A stretch of 64,000 nt of DNA from Pseudomonas sp. ABC1 (GTDB lineage Bacteria; Pseudomonadota; Gammaproteobacteria; Pseudomonadales; Pseudomonadaceae): NCBI RefSeq assembly GCF_013395055.1, contig NZ_CP058349.1, positions 1,364,001 through 1,428,000 of the forward strand, in the 5' to 3' direction. The position numbers were made by a program, and so were the translations under genes. This document shows, piece by piece, positions 56,609 through 64,000 of the stretch (positions are counted from its first letter, which is position 1; every line of letters begins with the position of its first letter). A model generated the notes under the pieces. That model did no database searches, was not told the DNA's origin, and saw only the letters and a program-made list of their open reading frames with translations.

Positions 56609-58003
56609 CTACTCGTCGTCGAACTGGTAACTGCCCGGCGCCAGGTTCTCGAAACGTGAGTATTTACCGAGGAAGGCCAGGCGGGTCGTACCGATGGGGC
56701 CGTTACGCTGCTTGCCGATGATGATCTCGGCGACACCCTTGTATTCGGTCTCAGGGTGATAGACCTCATCCCGGTAGACGAACATGATGATGTCCGCATC
56801 CTGCTCGATGGCCCCTGACTCACGCAGGTCAGAGTTGACCGGGCGCTTGTTGGGCCGTTGCTCCAGCGAGCGGTTGAGCTGCGACAGGGCGATTACCGGG
56901 CAGTTGAACTCCTTGGCCAGGCCCTTGAGCGAGCGTGAGATCTCGGAAATCTCATTGACCCGGCTGTCGCCACTGGAACCGGGAATCTGCATCAATTGCA
57001 GGTAGTCGACCATGATCATGCCGATCTCGCCATGCTCACGCGCCAGACGCCGGGTGCGCGCACGCATCTCCGAAGGCGAGATTCCGGCCGTATCGTCGAT
57101 GAACAACTTGCGGTCGTTGAGCAGGTTGACCGCCGACGTCAATCGTGGCCAATCGTCATCGTCCAGCTTGCCGGTACGCACCTTGGTCTGGTCGATACGC
57201 CCCAGAGAGGCGAGCATCCGGATCACAATGGAGTCGGCAGGCATCTCCAGCGAATAGACGAGGATCGCCTTGTCCGAGCGCAGCACCGCGTTCTCCACCA
57301 GGTTCATGGCGAAGGTGGTCTTGCCCATGGACGGTCGCCCCGCCACGATGATCAGGTCGGCTGCCTGCAGGCCGCTGGTGGCTTCGTCCAGATCGGTGAA
57401 GCCAGTGGACAAGCCCGTGATCGCCTCGCCCGCATTGAACAGCGAATCGATACGATCGATGGCCTTGACCAGGATGTCGTTGATGCCGATCGGGCCACCG
57501 ACCTTGGGCCGCGACTCGGCGATCTGGAAGATCAGCCGTTCGGCCTCGTCCAGAATCTCCTCGCCAGTTCGCCCCTGGGGTGCATAGGCACTGTCGGCGA
57601 TCTCATTGCTGATACCGATCAACTTACGCAGCGTGGCGCGCTCGCGGATGATCTGCGCATAGGCCTTGATGTTGGCCACGGAAGGCGTGTTTTTCGCCAA
57701 TTCGCCCAGATAGGCCAGCCCGCCAACCTGGGACAGATGACCCTCCTTGTCCAACTGCTCGGACAATGTCACCACATCGAAGGGGGCATTGCGCTCGGCC
57801 AGGACATAGACGGCACGAAAGATAAGTCGGTGGTCGTGGCGATAGAAGTCGCCATCGGATACCTGGTCGAGCACACGCTCCCAGGCATTGTTGTCGAGCA
57901 TCAGGCCGCCAAGCACCGCCTGCTCGGCCTCGATGGAGTGAGGCGGAACCTTGAGCGCCGCTGTTTCCAGGTCGTACTGCTGGGGAAGACTGATGTCGTT
58001 CAT
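56609..58003 (-). CDS. dnaB: Replicative DNA helicase DnaB
   Basis: 464 residues from ATG 58003. N-terminal primase-interacting domain (PPHSIEAEQAVLGGLMLDN), RecA-like core with Walker A AGRPSMGKTTFAMN, Walker B MIMVDYLQLM and SQLNRSLEQR. Main replication fork helicase. No intein. 97 bp after rplI. Confidence 0.98.
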   Translation of the reverse strand: MNDISLPQQYDLETAALKVPPHSIEAEQAVLGGLMLDNNAWERVLDQVSDGDFYRHDHRLIFRAVYVLAERNAPFDVVTLSEQLDKEGHLSQVGGLAYLGELAKNTPSVANIKAYAQIIRERATLRKLIGISNEIADSAYAPQGRTGEEILDEAERLIFQIAESRPKVGGPIGINDILVKAIDRIDSLFNAGEAITGLSTGFTDLDEATSGLQAADLIIVAGRPSMGKTTFAMNLVENAVLRSDKAILVYSLEMPADSIVIRMLASLGRIDQTKVRTGKLDDDDWPRLTSAVNLLNDRKLFIDDTAGISPSEMRARTRRLAREHGEIGMIMVDYLQLMQIPGSSGDSRVNEISEISRSLKGLAKEFNCPVIALSQLNRSLEQRPNKRPVNSDLRESGAIEQDADIIMFVYRDEVYHPETEYKGVAEIIIGKQRNGPIGTTRLAFLGKYSRFENLAPGSYQFDDE

Positions 58004-58100
58004 GGTACTCGTATCCAGAAAAACAAAAGGCACGTCCCGCTAGGCGGAAACGTGCCCGATGTTATCCGCCTGGCACCCGAGGTGCCAGACGCCGCAGGCA

Positions 58101-58547
58101 TCAGCCGGCGATGACGATCAGCCGAACGCTGGCTTCAACGTCAGTGTGCAGGTGCACAGCCACATCGTACTCACCAACCTGACGGATGGTGCCGTTGGGC
58201 AGACGCACTTCGCTCTTGGCCACTTCGACGCCAGAGGCGGTCAGGGCATCGGCGATGTCGTGAGTACCGATGGAACCGAACAGCTTGCCCTCATCGCCCG
58301 CGGTAGCGGTGATGGTGACTTCCAGCTCGGCCAGTTGTGCGGCACGGGATTCGGCGGATGCCTTCTTCTCGGCAGCGGCCTTCTCCAGCTCGGCGCGGCG
58401 GGCTTCGAACTCGGCGATGTTGGCCGGGGTCGCAGCAGTCGCTTTGCGTTGCGGCAGCAGGTAGTTACGGCCGTAACCGGCCTTGACGTTCACTTTATCG
58501 CCCAGGTTGCCCAGGTTGGCGATCTTTTCCAGCAGGATGACTTCCAT
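58101..58547 (-). CDS. rplI: 50S ribosomal protein L9
   Basis: 148 residues; MEVILLEKIANLGNLGDKV and the GYGRNYLLPQRKA motif are conserved, followed by the long connecting helix and the C-terminal rRNA-binding domain. Operon rpsF-rpsR-DUF2232-rplI. Confidence 0.98.
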   Translation of the reverse strand: MEVILLEKIANLGNLGDKVNVKAGYGRNYLLPQRKATAATPANIAEFEARRAELEKAAAEKKASAESRAAQLAELEVTITATAGDEGKLFGSIGTHDIADALTASGVEVAKSEVRLPNGTIRQVGEYDVAVHLHTDVEASVRLIVIAG

Positions 58548-58568
58548 TTGAGTCTTACCTCTTAACTT

Positions 58569-59459
58569 TTAACCTTCACCGTCAGACCCCGCTCCCTCTT
58601 TACGAGAGGCGCGGCCACGAAAATCAAACAGGCTGTCGACAACGGCCATGACGGCCAACAGCGGATAGACCAGTTGCATGAACACCAGCAGGGTCACGTA
58701 CAACCCCACCAGCCAGAACCGCTGCATACGCTTCTGCGCCACCAGGCCGTGCACCAGCGCCAGCCCGGCGAATACCAGGGGCACGCTGCACAACGGCGTC
58801 AGTGCCGCCAGATGCACATCGATGCTAGGCCCCAGCAATATCCCCGCCAGCAACAGCATCGCGGGCAACGCCCGAAACCGCAGCGCCCGAAACTCGGCGC
58901 CGAAACCACCCGGGTTGTACAACTGGGCCTGCCAGTAACGCGCAAGCACCAGGCTGAGCAGGGTCAGCGCCTGCAACAGCGCAGCCAGCAAACCGGTCAG
59001 TACCGGCACCAGCAAAGCGCCCAATCGCCCTCTTTCCTCATCGGAAAGCTGCTCATACGCTTGCGACAGCGCATCGGGCAGGGCTTTCTGCACTTCACCA
59101 GCCAGCGCAGCGATCGGCTCAGCGAACACCTGCGACAAAACCCAGGCATACAACAACCCAAGCCCTATGCTGTACAACATCACGCGTGACCAGGGAGCCT
59201 GGTTGCGCAACTGCATCGCCAGTGCCAGCGACCCCAGCAACACGAGCAGGACGCGTGGATCACCGAAGTACATCCAGGCCAGGGCCGGCAACAGCGCCCA
59301 GACCAGAATGCCCAGCGCATCGCTCAAGCCTCGCCGCAACAGCACCAGGCTACCGGCAGCCGCACTCAACCAGAACATGAACGGCAGTATCGCTGCCACG
59401 ACCACTACGAGAGTGGCCTGCAAGCGACCGCGCATGATGAACTCGGCCAAGGCGCGCAT
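58569..59459 (-). CDS. DUF2232-type membrane protein
   Basis: 296 residues with about eight hydrophobic segments; start MRALAEFIMRGRLQATLVVV. Located between rpsR and rplI, as is a DUF2232/YybS-like gene in Pseudomonas. Function unknown. Confidence 0.85.
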   Translation of the reverse strand: MRALAEFIMRGRLQATLVVVVAAILPFMFWLSAAAGSLVLLRRGLSDALGILVWALLPALAWMYFGDPRVLLVLLGSLALAMQLRNQAPWSRVMLYSIGLGLLYAWVLSQVFAEPIAALAGEVQKALPDALSQAYEQLSDEERGRLGALLVPVLTGLLAALLQALTLLSLVLARYWQAQLYNPGGFGAEFRALRFRALPAMLLLAGILLGPSIDVHLAALTPLCSVPLVFAGLALVHGLVAQKRMQRFWLVGLYVTLLVFMQLVYPLLAVMAVVDSLFDFRGRASRKEGAGSDGEG

Positions 59460-59493
59460 GCGATCTATCCTCTACCTTTGTCGACCAGCCCGA

Positions 59494-59724
59494 TCAACGG
59501 CCGTGGCTGTCGGTGTAGGGCAGCAGGGCCAGGTAGCGAGCACGTTTGATGGCAGTCGCCAGCTGACGCTGGTAACGGGCCTTGGTGCCAGTGATACGGC
59601 TAGGAACGATCTTGCCGGTTTCGGAGATGTAGGCTTTGAGCGTGTTCAGATCTTTGAAGTCGATCTCTTTCACGTCTTCAGCGGTGAAACGGCAGAACTT
59701 ACGACGACGGAAAAAACGTGCCAT
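59494..59724 (-). CDS. rpsR: 30S ribosomal protein S18
   Basis: 76 residues from ATG 59724: MARFFRRRKFCRFTAEDVKE and SRITGTKARYQRQLATAIKR, ending RYLALLPYTDSHGR. Second gene of the rpsF operon. A single Cys (FCRF) suggests a C- form S18. Confidence 0.98.
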   Translation of the reverse strand: MARFFRRRKFCRFTAEDVKEIDFKDLNTLKAYISETGKIVPSRITGTKARYQRQLATAIKRARYLALLPYTDSHGR

Positions 59725-59751
59725 GGTCAGGCTCCTCAATAAACCTTTGGA

Positions 59752-60168
59752 TTACTCGTCAGCGTTGTCGCTGTCACTGTCAACGTCGCTATCGGCGCTA
59801 TCAGTGTTTTCAGGACGGTCACGACGCTCACGGCGCTCGCTACGGTTTTCTTCAGCCTTGAGCATTTCGGACTGCTCGGTCACGGCTTCGTCGCGACGAA
59901 TGACCAGACTGCGGATGACCGCGTCGTTGTAGCGGAAGTTGTCTTCCAGCTCGGCCAGAGCCTTGGCGCTGGCTTCGACGTTGAACAGGATGTAGTGAGC
60001 CTTGTGGACGTTGTTGATGGCATAAGCCAGCTGACGACGGCCCCAGTCTTCCAGACGATGGATCTTGCCACCGTCCTCTTCGATCAGCTTGGTGTAACGC
60101 TCCACCATGCCGCCGACCTGTTCGCTCTGATCCGGGTGAACCAGAAAGATGATTTCGTAATGACGCAT
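59752..60168 (-). CDS. rpsF: 30S ribosomal protein S6
   Basis: 138 residues: MRHYEIIFLVHPDQSEQVGG and YAINNVHKAHYILFNVEA are conserved. The C-terminus is an acidic, Asp/Ser/Glu-rich tail (ADSDVDSDSDNADE), longer than needed for the fold and similar in kind to the poly-Glu-modified tail of E. coli S6. Heads rpsF-rpsR-DUF2232-rplI. Upstream 60169-60394 holds the operon promoter. Confidence 0.98.
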   Translation of the reverse strand: MRHYEIIFLVHPDQSEQVGGMVERYTKLIEEDGGKIHRLEDWGRRQLAYAINNVHKAHYILFNVEASAKALAELEDNFRYNDAVIRSLVIRRDEAVTEQSEMLKAEENRSERRERRDRPENTDSADSDVDSDSDNADE

Positions 60169-60394
60169 AACTGCTCCTTACGGGTTGCAGCCTGCCAGCA
60201 AAGCGGTCAGGCAAGGAGTGAATGAGGTGTTTCTTGCTTTCGAAGAGGCGCGCAGCAGCCCGCCTTCCGGGCAAGGGGCGGTATTCTATGGAGGTTGATG
60301 GCTTACCGCAAGCAGCGTAGGGACTTATCGTCCAGCGCACACGTCAACGGACGAAGTGGATACCGCACCTGACAGAAACAGATCCAGCCCTGCC

Positions 60395-61339
60395 TCAGAA
60401 CTCGCCCCGAATACTGTCGAGCAAGGTGCGCACCTGATGGATATCGTAGGGCTTGATCATGGTGCGCACACCCGCCAGCCCTTCACGCTCGATATCGACC
60501 ACGCTTCCCGAGGCGATGACCACCGCCAGCCCTCGCCCCTGGCGGCGCACTTCTCGCACGAGATCGAGCCCGCTCATGCCGGCCAGGCCGATATCCGTCA
60601 GAAGCACATCGAAAGGCTGCGTCACCAACAGTTGCAAAGCATCTTCCGCCGACTCGCTCAAGCAGACCTGATGCCCAAGCTCCACCATCACTTCGCCCAT
60701 CAACAGACGCAAGGTGGAATCGTCCTCGACCAGCAGCACACGCAACGACGCGCCTGACGAAACCGCACCATCCGACGAAGGAGGCAAGCGAACCGCAACA
60801 GGAGCCGCCACCCTCTTCTGCCGAACCTCACGCACCAGTTCAGCCGCCGAGTCGACCGCCGCAGACATCTGCGACAGGCGCCTGCGGGCCGACTCATCGT
60901 CCGGCAGGCTGCGCGCCAGCAACTGAAGGTTGCCACCAATGACCTGCAACAGGTTGTTCAATTCATGTGCGATACCCGACAACGCCTTCGCCGACGGCAA
61001 GACGCTGCCATCCAGACACTGGAGCAACATCTCCATGCGGCCATGCCGGTCGAGAATCGGCGTATGGCTGAATCCACCACGGCTCGATGAGTCCGAAACG
61101 GTCAACGCCAGAGCCCGCTCGCAGGAAGTGAACAGCTCTGCAAGCCAGCCCGACTCGGCATCAGGGAACGCGGAAGGCAAGACATCGCGCAGGAAGCACC
61201 CCCGAACCTGATCGAGAGACCGGCCTAGCAGCGCAAGGTAGGCCGGATTGGCATCGACCACACGGAGCCGTATGTCTAGCAGCGCACAAGCCTGCGGCAA
61301 AGTATGGAACACATCACCATAGCGAGCGTCCTGCAACAT
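60395..61339 (-). CDS. PAS / His-acceptor / receiver protein lacking an ATPase domain
   Basis: 314 residues from ATG 61339 (GGAGG upstream). An N-terminal PAS domain (LPQACALLDIRLRVVDANPA) is followed by a phospho-acceptor helix SGIAHELNNLLQVIGGNLQL, as in hybrid sensor kinases, then directly by a receiver domain (VLLVEDDSTLRLLMGEVMV; phospho-acceptor Asp in FDVLLTDIGLAG). The HATPase_c (N, G1, F, G2) is missing. It follows rlmB by 19 bp on the same strand. It may be a phosphorelay intermediate needing a partner kinase. Confidence 0.82.
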   Translation of the reverse strand: MLQDARYGDVFHTLPQACALLDIRLRVVDANPAYLALLGRSLDQVRGCFLRDVLPSAFPDAESGWLAELFTSCERALALTVSDSSSRGGFSHTPILDRHGRMEMLLQCLDGSVLPSAKALSGIAHELNNLLQVIGGNLQLLARSLPDDESARRRLSQMSAAVDSAAELVREVRQKRVAAPVAVRLPPSSDGAVSSGASLRVLLVEDDSTLRLLMGEVMVELGHQVCLSESAEDALQLLVTQPFDVLLTDIGLAGMSGLDLVREVRRQGRGLAVVIASGSVVDIEREGLAGVRTMIKPYDIHQVRTLLDSIRGEF

Positions 61340-61358
61340 ACGGCCTCCGTGATCGGGT

Positions 61359-62105
61359 TCAGACCTTGCGAGTACGCTGGCGCAGGGCCTCGAACAGGCA
61401 GACACCAGTGGCAACGGACACATTCAGGCTGCTGACACTGCCCGACATGGGCAGTCGCACCAGGTAATCGCAGTGCTCCCGGGTCAAACGCCTCATACCC
61501 TTGCCCTCGGCACCCATGACCAGCACCGTCGGCCCGGTCATATCCTGCTCGTACAGCTCTTGCTCGGCTTCTCCGGCTGTCCCGACGACCCACAGCCCGC
61601 GCTGCTGCAGGCGCTCCAGGCTACGCGCCAGATTGGTCACTGCCACCAGCGGCACGACTTCCGCCGCACCGCACGCAACCTTGCGCACGGTAGCGTTGAG
61701 CGTCGCCGACTTGTCCTTTGGCACGATCACAGCCAGCGCACCGGCCGCATCGGCCGTGCGCAGACAGGCACCCAGATTGTGCGGGTCGGTCACACCATCG
61801 AGCACCAGCAGCAACGGTACCGACTCGGCCCGATCAAGCAACTCGTCCAGCATGGCTTCGCCCCAGACCTGGCTGGGACTGACTTCCGCCACGACGCCCT
61901 GGTGTACACCCTCGACCCAGGCGTCCATCTCTCGCCGCTCGCACTGCCCCACGCGCACACGCGCCTGCTCGGCCAGCGCCAGCAAGGCCTGCGCACGCGG
62001 ATCGCCACGCCCTTCGGCCAGCCAGACCTGCTTCACGCGCTTCGGATGCTGCCGCAGCAGGGCCTCGACGGCATGCAGGCCGTATATCTTTTCCAGATCG
62101 CTCAT
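61359..62105 (-). CDS. rlmB: 23S rRNA (guanosine-2'-O-)-methyltransferase RlmB
   Basis: 248 residues: N-terminal substrate-binding domain EKIYGLHAVEALLRQHPKRV; SpoU/TrmH motifs LDGVTDPHNLGACLRTADAA (1), VMGAEGKGMRRL (2), and LPMSGSVSSLNVSVATG (3). Methylates G2251 of 23S rRNA. Overlaps the upstream rnr stop by ATGA. Confidence 0.97.
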   Translation of the reverse strand: MSDLEKIYGLHAVEALLRQHPKRVKQVWLAEGRGDPRAQALLALAEQARVRVGQCERREMDAWVEGVHQGVVAEVSPSQVWGEAMLDELLDRAESVPLLLVLDGVTDPHNLGACLRTADAAGALAVIVPKDKSATLNATVRKVACGAAEVVPLVAVTNLARSLERLQQRGLWVVGTAGEAEQELYEQDMTGPTVLVMGAEGKGMRRLTREHCDYLVRLPMSGSVSSLNVSVATGVCLFEALRQRTRKV

Positions 62106-64000
62106 TTCTTCGCCTTGCGCTTGCGAGCCTTGGCGCCTTTATCCGCCGGCTTGCTTGAAGAAGACTTGCCAGCCCCGGCCTTGTTGCCAGTACGCGCACC
62201 CTTGCCACTGGAGCGCGACTCGTTCTGCAGGGACTTCTTGATCTCGCGGCTCTTCTTCACATCGGTATTGCCGAGCACGCGTGCAGAGGATTTGTCGCGC
62301 CCCTGAGACGTGTTCTCGACCAGTTCGAAATCGATCTTGCGTTCGTCCAGGTCGACGCGCATGACCTTGACCGAAACACTGTCGCCCAGGCGGAAACTGC
62401 GGCCACTGCGCTCGCCGGAGAGGCGATGATGCAGCGGATCGAAGTGATAGTAATCACCCGGCATGGCGGTCACGTGCACCAGGCCTTCGACATAGATATC
62501 GGTCAACTCGACAAACAAACCAAACCCGGTAACGGCAGTGATCACGCCAGGGAATGTCTCCCCGACACGATCGCTCATGAACTCGCACTTGAGCCAGTTC
62601 ACCACGTCCCGCGTCGCTTCGTCGGCACGGCGCTCGGTCATGGAGCACTGCTCGCCAAGTTGCTCCAGGCCAGCCTCATCGTATGGATAGATACGCGCCT
62701 TGGGCATACTGGCGGCACCCTCACGACGCACGTGAGGTGTATCCCGGCGCGAACGGATCACGCTGCGGATAGCGCGATGCACCAGCAGGTCAGGATAGCG
62801 GCGGATCGGCGAGGTGAAGTGGGTGTAAGCCTCATAGTTGAGACCAAAGTGCCCGTTATTGTCGGTGCTGTAGACCGCCTGACTGAGCGAGCGCAGCATC
62901 ACCGTCTGGATCACGTTGAAATCAGCGCGCCCCTGGATTTTTTCCAGCAATGCCTGGTAGTCCTTCGGCGTCGGCCCCTCTTTGCCCTTGTGCAGGGAAA
63001 GCCCAAGCTCACCGAGGAAGGCGCGCAGCTTCTCCTGCCGCTCCAGCGGCGGGCCATCGTGCACACGGTAGAGCGACGGCAGCTCATGCTTCTGCAGGAA
63101 AGCGGCCGTGGCCACGTTGGCACAGAGCATGCATTCCTCGATCAGGCGATGCGCATCGTTGCGCACCGTAGGCCTGATCTCCGCGATCTTGCGGCCTTCA
63201 CCGAAGATGATGCGGGTTTCCTGGGTCTCGAAGTCGATGGCACCGCGCACGTGACGCGCCTTGAGCAAGACCTTGTAGAGCGCATGAAGATGCTTGAGGT
63301 GCGGCAGCACTTCGGCGTACTCGCCACACAAGCGCTTGCCGTCCTCGGACTGTGGCTGCTCGAGCATGCTGCTGACCTTGTTGTAGGTCAGCCGGGCATG
63401 GGAGTGGATCACCGCCTCATAGAACTGGTAATCGGTCATCACCCCGGTCTTGCTCAGCGTGATCTCACAGACCATCGCCAGACGATCGACGTGCGGGTTC
63501 AGCGAGCACAACCCGTTGGAAAGCTCCTCGGGCAGCATCGGCACCACCCGCTCAGGGAAATACACCGAGTTGCCACGCGTCTCGGCCTCCTTGTCCAGTG
63601 CCGAGCCCACTTTCACATAGTGCGAAACGTCAGCAATCGCCACATACAGGCGGAAACCGCCAGAGAACAGCTTCCAGGCCCGCACTTTCTCGCAGTACAC
63701 CGCATCGTCGAAGTCCCTGGCATCCTCACCATCGATGGTGACAAAAGGCAGATGGCGCAGGTCGACACGCTTGAGCTTGTCCTTCTCGGCGACTTCTTCC
63801 TTGAATCGCGCCGCTTCTCGCAGCACCGCTTCCGGCCAGACATAGGGAATATCGAAGCTGCGCAGGGCCACATCGATCTCCATACCCGGAGCCATGTAGT
63901 TACCGATCACTTCGATGATGTCGCCCTGGGGCTGGAAGCGCTGGGTCGGCCAGTGGGTGATTTTCACCTCGACGAACTGGCCCGGCTTGGCGTTCATCGA
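62102..64000 (-). CDS. rnr: Ribonuclease R (5' end beyond window)
   Basis: The frame continues past the right edge; 631+ C-terminal residues are visible. RNB catalytic motif TIDGEDARDFDDAVYCEK with the Mg-binding aspartates, then an S1 domain (GETFPGVITAVTGFGLFVEL) and a lysine-rich tail ending RKRKAKK. E. coli RNase R is 813 residues, so about 180 N-terminal residues (cold-shock domains) are outside. Degrades structured RNA; coupled to rlmB, conserved order. Confidence 0.97.
   Translation of the reverse strand, partial: SMNAKPGQFVEVKITHWPTQRFQPQGDIIEVIGNYMAPGMEIDVALRSFDIPYVWPEAVLREAARFKEEVAEKDKLKRVDLRHLPFVTIDGEDARDFDDAVYCEKVRAWKLFSGGFRLYVAIADVSHYVKVGSALDKEAETRGNSVYFPERVVPMLPEELSNGLCSLNPHVDRLAMVCEITLSKTGVMTDYQFYEAVIHSHARLTYNKVSSMLEQPQSEDGKRLCGEYAEVLPHLKHLHALYKVLLKARHVRGAIDFETQETRIIFGEGRKIAEIRPTVRNDAHRLIEECMLCANVATAAFLQKHELPSLYRVHDGPPLERQEKLRAFLGELGLSLHKGKEGPTPKDYQALLEKIQGRADFNVIQTVMLRSLSQAVYSTDNNGHFGLNYEAYTHFTSPIRRYPDLLVHRAIRSVIRSRRDTPHVRREGAASMPKARIYPYDEAGLEQLGEQCSMTERRADEATRDVVNWLKCEFMSDRVGETFPGVITAVTGFGLFVELTDIYVEGLVHVTAMPGDYYHFDPLHHRLSGERSGRSFRLGDSVSVKVMRVDLDERKIDFELVENTSQGRDKSSARVLGNTDVKKSREIKKSLQNESRSSGKGARTGNKAGAGKSSSSKPADKGAKARKRKAKK

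Overview
The window is a stretch of GC-rich chromosome from a Pseudomonas-like gammaproteobacterium. The evidence is gene content and order that I recall from Pseudomonas: minor pilins pilW-pilX-pilY1-pilE; fadD next to a phaJ-type hydratase; nadA / M48 peptidase / TusA-like / bcp / gcvR-like / dapA / bamC; xenA; rnr-rlmB-(regulator)-rpsF-rpsR-rplI-dnaB-alr. Codon use is strongly G/C-ending except in a few islands. Species cannot be fixed from the sequence alone.

Layout. 1-3574: type IV pilus minor pilins, with an unusually short PilY1. 3579-15316: a methyltransferase, an acyltransferase, a peroxidase, fatty-acid activation and R-hydratase (fadD, phaJ), glyoxylate genes (tartronate semialdehyde reductase and hydroxypyruvate isomerase), an Hsp70-like protein, a CHAD protein and a FabH-like synthase. 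15333-21113: a LysR regulator divergent from a four-gene AaeAB-type efflux operon with its own outer-membrane factor. 21143-23190: a CcoM-like micro-gene preceded by two ANR-type boxes, then extragenic palindromes interrupted by a complete IS4-type element with a 10-bp target duplication. 23198-26694: two small proteins and RapA. 26755-32025: a cobalamin riboswitch with BtuB-like receptor, a PerM/AI-2E transporter, and a ribA-orf-btuF-like operon.

32245-39578 is an integrated element in the 3' end of a tRNA-Ser(CGA) gene, bounded by 27-bp direct repeats. Its repressor / excisionase-like genes / Rep / integrase / ParD-ParE-type order matches Pf filamentous prophages, but the coat, adsorption and Zot-type assembly genes are absent, so it looks like a Pf-derived satellite or remnant. 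At its left end are two AT-rich genes, each followed by a near-identical attC-like site. In both, the start of the cassette is the exact reverse complement of the first 9 bases of its own attC. They therefore appear to be two integron gene cassettes captured at a secondary G^TT site, directly beside the stop codon of a prophage gene. One encodes a membrane zinc-ribbon protein and the other a predicted PD-(D/E)XK nuclease (possible anti-phage function). This Pf satellite carrying integron cassettes is the most interesting object in the window.

39765-64000 returns to core genome: purC (of an unexpected long type), bamC, dapA, gcvR-like, bcp, tusA-like, bepA-like, nadA, an acetyl-CoA hydrolase/transferase, xenA with a divergent ArsR regulator, a glutathione peroxidase, slyD, ackA-pta, alr, dnaB, rplI, rpsR, rpsF, a PAS-REC protein lacking an ATPase domain, rlmB and the 3' part of rnr. 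Together the acetyl-CoA transferase and ackA-pta handle acetate/acetyl-CoA interconversion.
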